Origin: Actinomycetota bacterium
Lineage (GTDB): Bacteria; Actinomycetota; Acidimicrobiia; Acidimicrobiales; JAHWKP01
Length of the DNA: 10,063 bases
NCBI GenBank assembly: GCA_019347775.1
Contig: JAHWKP010000052.1
Location: 1-10,063 of the forward strand
Reading direction: 5' to 3'
The stretch's first letter is position 1. Each line of letters begins with the position of its first letter. Positions 6,792 to 10,063 of the stretch are shown here, in pieces. Both the position numbers and the translations under genes were made by a program. The notes under the pieces are model-generated. The model had not been told where the DNA came from, ran no database searches, and saw only the letters and a list, made by a program, of their open reading frames with translations.

Positions 6792-6799
6792 TATCTAAT
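6792..6799 (+). promoter_or_regulatory. AT-rich -10-like element (TATCTAAT) before a membrane-protein gene
   Basis: TATCTAAT is an AT-only island (apart from one C) in GC-rich surroundings and ends 6 nt before the ATG at 6806. TCTAAT differs from TATAAT at one base. It does not strictly fit TANNNT, so it is weaker than the other candidates, but its position agrees with them. Confidence 0.35.
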
Positions 6800-6805
6800 C
6801 CGAGC

Positions 6806-7312
6806 ATGCATGATCGGTATGTTCCGGCTGCCAGCGTGGCGGTGACGGTTGTCGTGATCGCTGCCCTAAGCGTGGCCGGGTCCCTGGTCGCCAACCGCGT
6901 GGACGATTGGGTCGGTCACGGCCTGGGGCATGCGGTGGTCGCAGTACCGATAGCGGCGCTCGCTGTGTTCGCTCTGAGGGTGTGGCCGGCACCGAAATCG
7001 GTCGCTCCGGCCCGAGCGTCGCGTCGTGTCGTGATCACAGGCTTGGCGGGAGTGGCCATAGGTCAGGTGCTCGAAGTCCTAGGCGCTCGTGTCGGGGAAC
7101 CGACCGCGTCGAACGTCGAAGAGCTGGCGCACACGGCGGGGCAGATCGTCACGATGCTTTCGATGCTGGCCCTGCTCGTCGGCGCAGTTCTGGCGGGGAC
7201 CGCCGCGGCCCGAGCGAGGACCGCACCCAAGTGGGCGGTGGTGCTGGCGACCGCCCTTGCGATGTTGGTCGTTGGATTCCTCCTCTTCGGAGGTCCTGTC
7301 CCCCGGTCGTGA
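6806..7312 (+). CDS. Multi-pass membrane protein, unknown function
   Basis: A 168-aa hydrophobic protein of unknown family with about five predicted membrane segments (near residues 9-28, 42-60, 74-93, 113-135 and 142-163). Three histidines near membrane borders, H38 and H42 in VGHGLGH and H109 in ELAHTAG, are notable but not enough to propose metal or heme binding. The frame also offers a GTG six codons upstream (6788). The ATG at 6806 is preferred because the -10-like island at 6792-6799 would otherwise lie inside the coding sequence. It lies 48 bp after the preceding small membrane protein and converges with the hotdog gene, leaving only 16 bp between the stop codons. Function cannot be assigned. 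Confidence 0.65.
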   Translation: MHDRYVPAASVAVTVVVIAALSVAGSLVANRVDDWVGHGLGHAVVAVPIAALAVFALRVWPAPKSVAPARASRRVVITGLAGVAIGQVLEVLGARVGEPTASNVEELAHTAGQIVTMLSMLALLVGAVLAGTAAARARTAPKWAVVLATALAMLVVGFLLFGGPVPRS

Positions 7313-7328
7313 ACCGACTGACGAGACT

Positions 7329-8087
7329 TCAGGCACCGCGTGAGGCGGCCTGGAAGGCAGCCCGCTGTTCATCGGTCAACACGATCCAGGTCGCGTGCGC
7401 CGCGGCGAGGAGCTCGCCATCGGGGGTTCGTAGAGAGGAACCGGCCGTGCGCTTGCGGCCGCTGGCCTCTTTGGTCCAACCCGCCACGACAACAGTCTCA
7501 CCAACCGGCGGACGGCGACGGATAACGGCCGCCATCCTCCCGAGCACTACCGGACCAAGGTCGGCATCACTGCTGAGCCATGAGAGCCCGCTCGGGCAGT
7601 CGAGCGCAGCCCACACGACGGGGTAGTCCACCGAGCCGGTGCCATCCGATGTGTTCTCCCCGGACGACCACACGGTGGCGAACACGCCTGGCGCCGACGT
7701 CGGCGCTGGGAAGAGCCGCAATCCGTCGGCATCTCGGCCCGGCCCGCAGGTGAAGCAGCCCGGATAGGCGTGGTTGGCGGAATAGTGGTCGAGGTCAAGC
7801 GCGGAGCCGGCCTCCTTGGCCTCTTGCAGTGATACGACGGGTCCTTCATCCGGCGGATCCACTGGTCGAGCTACCGCTACGACCGAATCACCATCGAAGA
7901 GCGTGCTCTGGTCAGCGTCGTACTTGAGCGTCAGAGGTCGGTCGAGTGGAGGCGGCAGGTTAAGCGTGGCTTCTGCGGCGACCGCCCCGAGCGGTTGCGC
8001 CGTGCTCCCGCACGCATACCCGCCGTTGGCGGAGAACGGCGGACCGCGGAAGCGACTTGGTATGGAGATGGTCGTTTCACTGGTCAT
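7329..8087 (-). CDS. Double-hotdog thioesterase-like protein with CxxCG motif
   Basis: A 252-aa protein resembling actinobacterial acyl-CoA thioesterase-like (hotdog fold) proteins. The first half carries the family-like GPPFSANGGYACG (15-27), a helix-starting motif typical of TesB/4HBT-type hotdogs. A linker at about 103-125 holds PGCFTCGPGRDADGLRLFP, whose C111-x-x-C114-G pair could bind metal or be structural. The second half (about 130-240) has the helix GSVDYPVVWAALDCPSGLSW and the closing strands AVIRRRPPVGETVVVAGW and ELLAAAHATWIVL. Two hotdog units in one chain would form a pseudo-dimer. Activity on acyl-CoA is inferred from the fold; the catalytic acid is not certain. It lies 30 bp downstream of the binding-protein gene on the same strand, so co-transcription is likely. 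No Shine-Dalgarno or TANNNT box is seen before its ATG. Confidence 0.72.
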   Translation of the reverse strand: MTSETTISIPSRFRGPPFSANGGYACGSTAQPLGAVAAEATLNLPPPLDRPLTLKYDADQSTLFDGDSVVAVARPVDPPDEGPVVSLQEAKEAGSALDLDHYSANHAYPGCFTCGPGRDADGLRLFPAPTSAPGVFATVWSSGENTSDGTGSVDYPVVWAALDCPSGLSWLSSDADLGPVVLGRMAAVIRRRPPVGETVVVAGWTKEASGRKRTAGSSLRTPDGELLAAAHATWIVLTDEQRAAFQAASRGA

Positions 8088-8117
8088 GGGTAATTGAAGA
8101 GCTTTCCGGCGCGGCGC

Positions 8118-9971
8118 TCAGGCGGGGACGCCTCCGACGGCCGGGTTACCCGAGGCGGAGTAATTGTTGCAGGGGCCGATCTGATTCAGGTTGGAGTCGA
8201 TGTTGCCAGGCGGGTACTCGCCCGGGAAGTAACGGGCGCCGTCGTCGATGATCCTCCAGCAGCCGTTGCGACTCTCCTCCGGCGGCGTCATCTGGTCTTC
8301 CCAGATCTCGATCTGATTGTCCTTGGCACACGTGTAGTCCCCCGCGTTGTAGAAGCAGGCCGGCGACTGGTTGTCCTTGGCGGCGATCGCCGGAATGGCG
8401 TGATAGCCCTTGTCGACCGAGGTGGGCCCGAGCCGAGGTCCGGCTACCTGGATCCCAGTGAAGAGCTGGAACAGGTTCGGGTAGTACCCGCAGACGTACA
8501 CAAGGTCGCGCTCATTCATCGACGTGTCGGCTTCGCGGTAGGACTGGTAGCAGCGCTGCTGCTGACGAGGCGGGTGGTACACCTCTGGGGTTATCAGGAT
8601 GGCCCGACCGTCGAAGGCGGGACCGTGGCGCGAGCGACGGTTCTGCTCGTTGCCGTCGAGCAGGTCGTCGCCGAGCACGATCCATTCGGGGTAGTAGCCC
8701 TGGCTGAACGCGGCCGCGGCGTGGTAGCCCTCCATGCCGCCCGGCCAAAGGATGGTGGTGATCCCGTCCTGGCGGAACTGGGCCATGTTGGTGGCGGCAT
8801 CGTCCGGATTGGCATTGACATCCTGGACCAAGCAGCACCTCGAGAAGGTGGCAGTCGCCTCGATCTCCCCGCCGCAGGCCTCCACCTGCTCTTCGACGAG
8901 TTCCGCTAGCCGGATGCGCTCGGCATGGTTTTCGTCGGTGGTGTGGAGCATCCCGAGCTTCCGAGGTTGACTGGCGAGGTCACCCCCTGCCAAAACGGCC
9001 GGCTTGTTGACGACCTTGGCGCACACATAGCTCGAGAACGCCTTGGCCTGGTACTCGATAGGCGGGTCGTAGCCCCAGATCAGCTTGGGAAACTTACGGA
9101 AAAAGCTGTCGCTCTTGCCGGTAAGGGTGCCGAAGTTCAACACGCCACGTCGCGCCATGGCCTCGACGTAGTCGACCTCGTTCCCTCCGTGGGACACATC
9201 GGTCAGCACGGCAAAGGGCTTGACCCGCGCGTAGTTGTCAGCCGCGTCAGCGCGGCGGGCCTCCGGCGAGCCGCTGCCGGTGTCGAAGTACACGAAGAAG
9301 TGCACGAAGCGGCCGTAGGTCTGGAACCGGTCGTTGAAGTAGCGCTGCCAGGCCCGCATGCCCTTCACCACGAGGAACTCGTCGTCCTCCGGCGGTTGCG
9401 CCAGATCGAAGTACTCGCCCCTCGGGCTGACCGACGCATCCGATGAACTCGTGTAGCGCACGCCACCCGACTCGTAGACGAGGATCCGCACTTCCTCCCG
9501 TGTCACTCCTTGGTAGGTCGCTCCGAAGTTGTCGCCGTCGAAGTACGCCACACAAGGCGGCGCCAACGGATCCTCGGTCTGGCGAGGCGGGTTGCCCACG
9601 CAGCGCTTGGTGGACGGGTTCGTGCCCTTGCCGCCCGGCAACGGCGGCAGGCCTCCGGCACCCTCGCCCGAACCGCCTTCGGCGTCTTCGGCCACGCCCG
9701 GAGTCGAGCCGAGGCCGAGCGAGCTGAGATTGCCGGCCGGCGGCGGGTCGTCGTCGGAGTCTTCCGGCGGCACCGGTGCGTACTCCAGAGTCTGCGTGGG
9801 GTTGGTCTGCGGAAGGTTCAGCGCCGAGGGCAGCACCGCGATCGCCAGCACCAGCGCGATGAAAGCGGTCGCCAGCGGCGGATACTTGCGCGCCCAATCC
9901 GAGTCGCCGGGCTTCTTCCCTACCGATGCGGTGTCGTTAGCCAGCCCCTTGGGGACCTGAGCTTCGCCCAT
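8118..9971 (-). CDS. Membrane-anchored periplasmic-binding protein, branched-chain amino acid ABC type
   Basis: A 617-aa protein with a cytoplasmic N-terminus (1-30), one membrane segment at about 33-53 and a long Pro/Gly/acidic linker (54-120). A type 1 periplasmic-binding domain (Peripla_BP_6/LivK-like, about 155-560) follows. Features of that fold include RILVYESGG (162-170), a lobe-hinge stretch AVLTDVSHGGNEVDYVEAMARRGVLNFG (254-281), KLGMLHTTDENHAERIRLAELVEEQVEACGGEI (338-370) and DGITTILWPGG (402-412). There is no lipobox, so it is held by an uncleaved anchor instead of as a lipoprotein. Twelve cysteines (C124, C140, C317, C366, C379, C380, C474, C494, C539, C548, C571, C601) all lie outside the membrane and probably form disulfides. 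Transporter permease and ATPase genes are not in the window; they may lie beyond the right edge, or the protein may be a sensor/receptor. The ligand is not predictable. The ATG at 9971 follows a TAGCCT box by 7 nt. Confidence 0.83.
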   Translation of the reverse strand: MGEAQVPKGLANDTASVGKKPGDSDWARKYPPLATAFIALVLAIAVLPSALNLPQTNPTQTLEYAPVPPEDSDDDPPPAGNLSSLGLGSTPGVAEDAEGGSGEGAGGLPPLPGGKGTNPSTKRCVGNPPRQTEDPLAPPCVAYFDGDNFGATYQGVTREEVRILVYESGGVRYTSSSDASVSPRGEYFDLAQPPEDDEFLVVKGMRAWQRYFNDRFQTYGRFVHFFVYFDTGSGSPEARRADAADNYARVKPFAVLTDVSHGGNEVDYVEAMARRGVLNFGTLTGKSDSFFRKFPKLIWGYDPPIEYQAKAFSSYVCAKVVNKPAVLAGGDLASQPRKLGMLHTTDENHAERIRLAELVEEQVEACGGEIEATATFSRCCLVQDVNANPDDAATNMAQFRQDGITTILWPGGMEGYHAAAAFSQGYYPEWIVLGDDLLDGNEQNRRSRHGPAFDGRAILITPEVYHPPRQQQRCYQSYREADTSMNERDLVYVCGYYPNLFQLFTGIQVAGPRLGPTSVDKGYHAIPAIAAKDNQSPACFYNAGDYTCAKDNQIEIWEDQMTPPEESRNGCWRIIDDGARYFPGEYPPGNIDSNLNQIGPCNNYSASGNPAVGGVPA

Positions 9972-9978
9972 TCGCAGG

Positions 9979-9984
9979 AGGCTA
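9979..9984 (-). promoter_or_regulatory. Candidate -10 box (TAGCCT) of the binding-protein gene
   Basis: On the minus strand TAGCCT fits TANNNT and ends 7 nt before the ATG at 9971. Just upstream is an overlapping TAGCTA. A CTGACC sequence further upstream (10008-10013 on the minus strand) could be a -35 but its spacing is too long for TAGCCT (23 bp) and only marginal for TAGCTA (19 bp). Confidence 0.4.
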
Positions 9985-10017
9985 GCTACGCGCGCATCCG
10001 AATCTCGGTCAGGACGT

Positions 10018-10038
10018 GCTTGCTACGGAGTGGCAAGC
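10018..10038. repeat. Short inverted repeat upstream of the binding-protein gene
   Basis: GCTTGC and GCAAGC form perfect 6-bp arms around a 9-nt loop. An overlapping pair, AGCTC at 10036-10040 and GAGCT at 10059-10063, extends to the window edge. There is no T-tract, so a standard terminator is not supported. It could be an operator for the minus-strand gene, 47-67 bp upstream of its start, or part of a neighbouring gene outside the window. The rest of the 92-bp stretch shows no coding signal. Confidence 0.3.
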
Positions 10039-10063
10039 TCCTGAACGATCGCGGCTCCGAGCT

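Noticed and set aside
7282..7293. CCTC-TTCG-GAGG hairpin with a stable C(UUCG)G loop near the end of a membrane-protein gene
   Set aside because: The stem is only 4 bp, it is inside the coding sequence and no T-tract follows, so a terminator call is not supported.
7304..7316. CGGT/ACCG inverted repeat across the stop codon between convergent genes
   Set aside because: A 4-bp stem with a 5-nt loop is expected by chance and lacks a T-tract.
1..10063. tRNA, rRNA, CRISPR arrays, transposase genes, long direct repeats
   Set aside because: I looked on both strands and saw no cloverleaf, no regularly spaced repeats and no mobile-element gene; nearly all sequence is accounted for by protein genes.

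Overview
The window is about 10 kb of GC-rich bacterial DNA, densely packed with genes. There are nine protein genes, no RNA genes, no insertion sequences and no CRISPR array. The gene content points to Actinomycetota: a mycothiol-dependent maleylpyruvate isomerase-type protein, a PPOX-class (F420/flavin) split-barrel oxidoreductase, a class III cyclase fused to an alpha/beta-hydrolase fold, and an EtfD-like membrane Fe-S reductase. The GC content, near-absence of Shine-Dalgarno sequences and actinobacterial families suggest a deep-branching lineage such as Acidimicrobiia. That last step is inference from style, not a proven assignment.

Layout. Minus strand, 14-2761: a small stand-alone cyclic-nucleotide-binding protein is followed after 12 bp by a 768-aa membrane-bound heterodisulfide-reductase-like Fe-S protein. 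That protein probably passes electrons from ETF or acyl-CoA dehydrogenases to quinone. A 121-bp divergent promoter region (2762-2882) contains a striking nested inverted repeat. Plus strand, 2883-7312: a PPOX-family protein, a solitary beta-class DNA methyltransferase, an MDMPI/DinB-type protein overlapping it by ATGA, an alpha/beta-hydrolase-fold/adenylate-cyclase fusion, and two small uncharacterised membrane proteins. Minus strand, 7329-9971: a membrane-anchored, cysteine-rich periplasmic-binding protein of the branched-chain amino acid type is followed by a two-part hotdog thioesterase-like protein. The last 92 bp are the upstream region of the binding-protein gene. No gene-free stretch exceeds 300 bp.

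How the parts may work together. A cAMP producer (cyclase, 4978-6324) and a cAMP-type sensor (2333-2761) lie within 2.3 kb of each other. The sensor is paired with the respiratory Fe-S protein, so a cAMP-linked control of lipid or acyl-CoA electron flow is a reasonable hypothesis but is not shown by the sequence. The cyclase fusion has lost the catalytic serine and acid of its hydrolase half, so that half looks like a sensor rather than an enzyme. Four gene starts (CNB protein, PPOX protein, methyltransferase, binding protein) have a TANNNT -10-like box 6-8 nt before the start codon, and no gene in the window has a convincing Shine-Dalgarno sequence. This is the signature expected of leaderless transcripts, and it helped fix starts.
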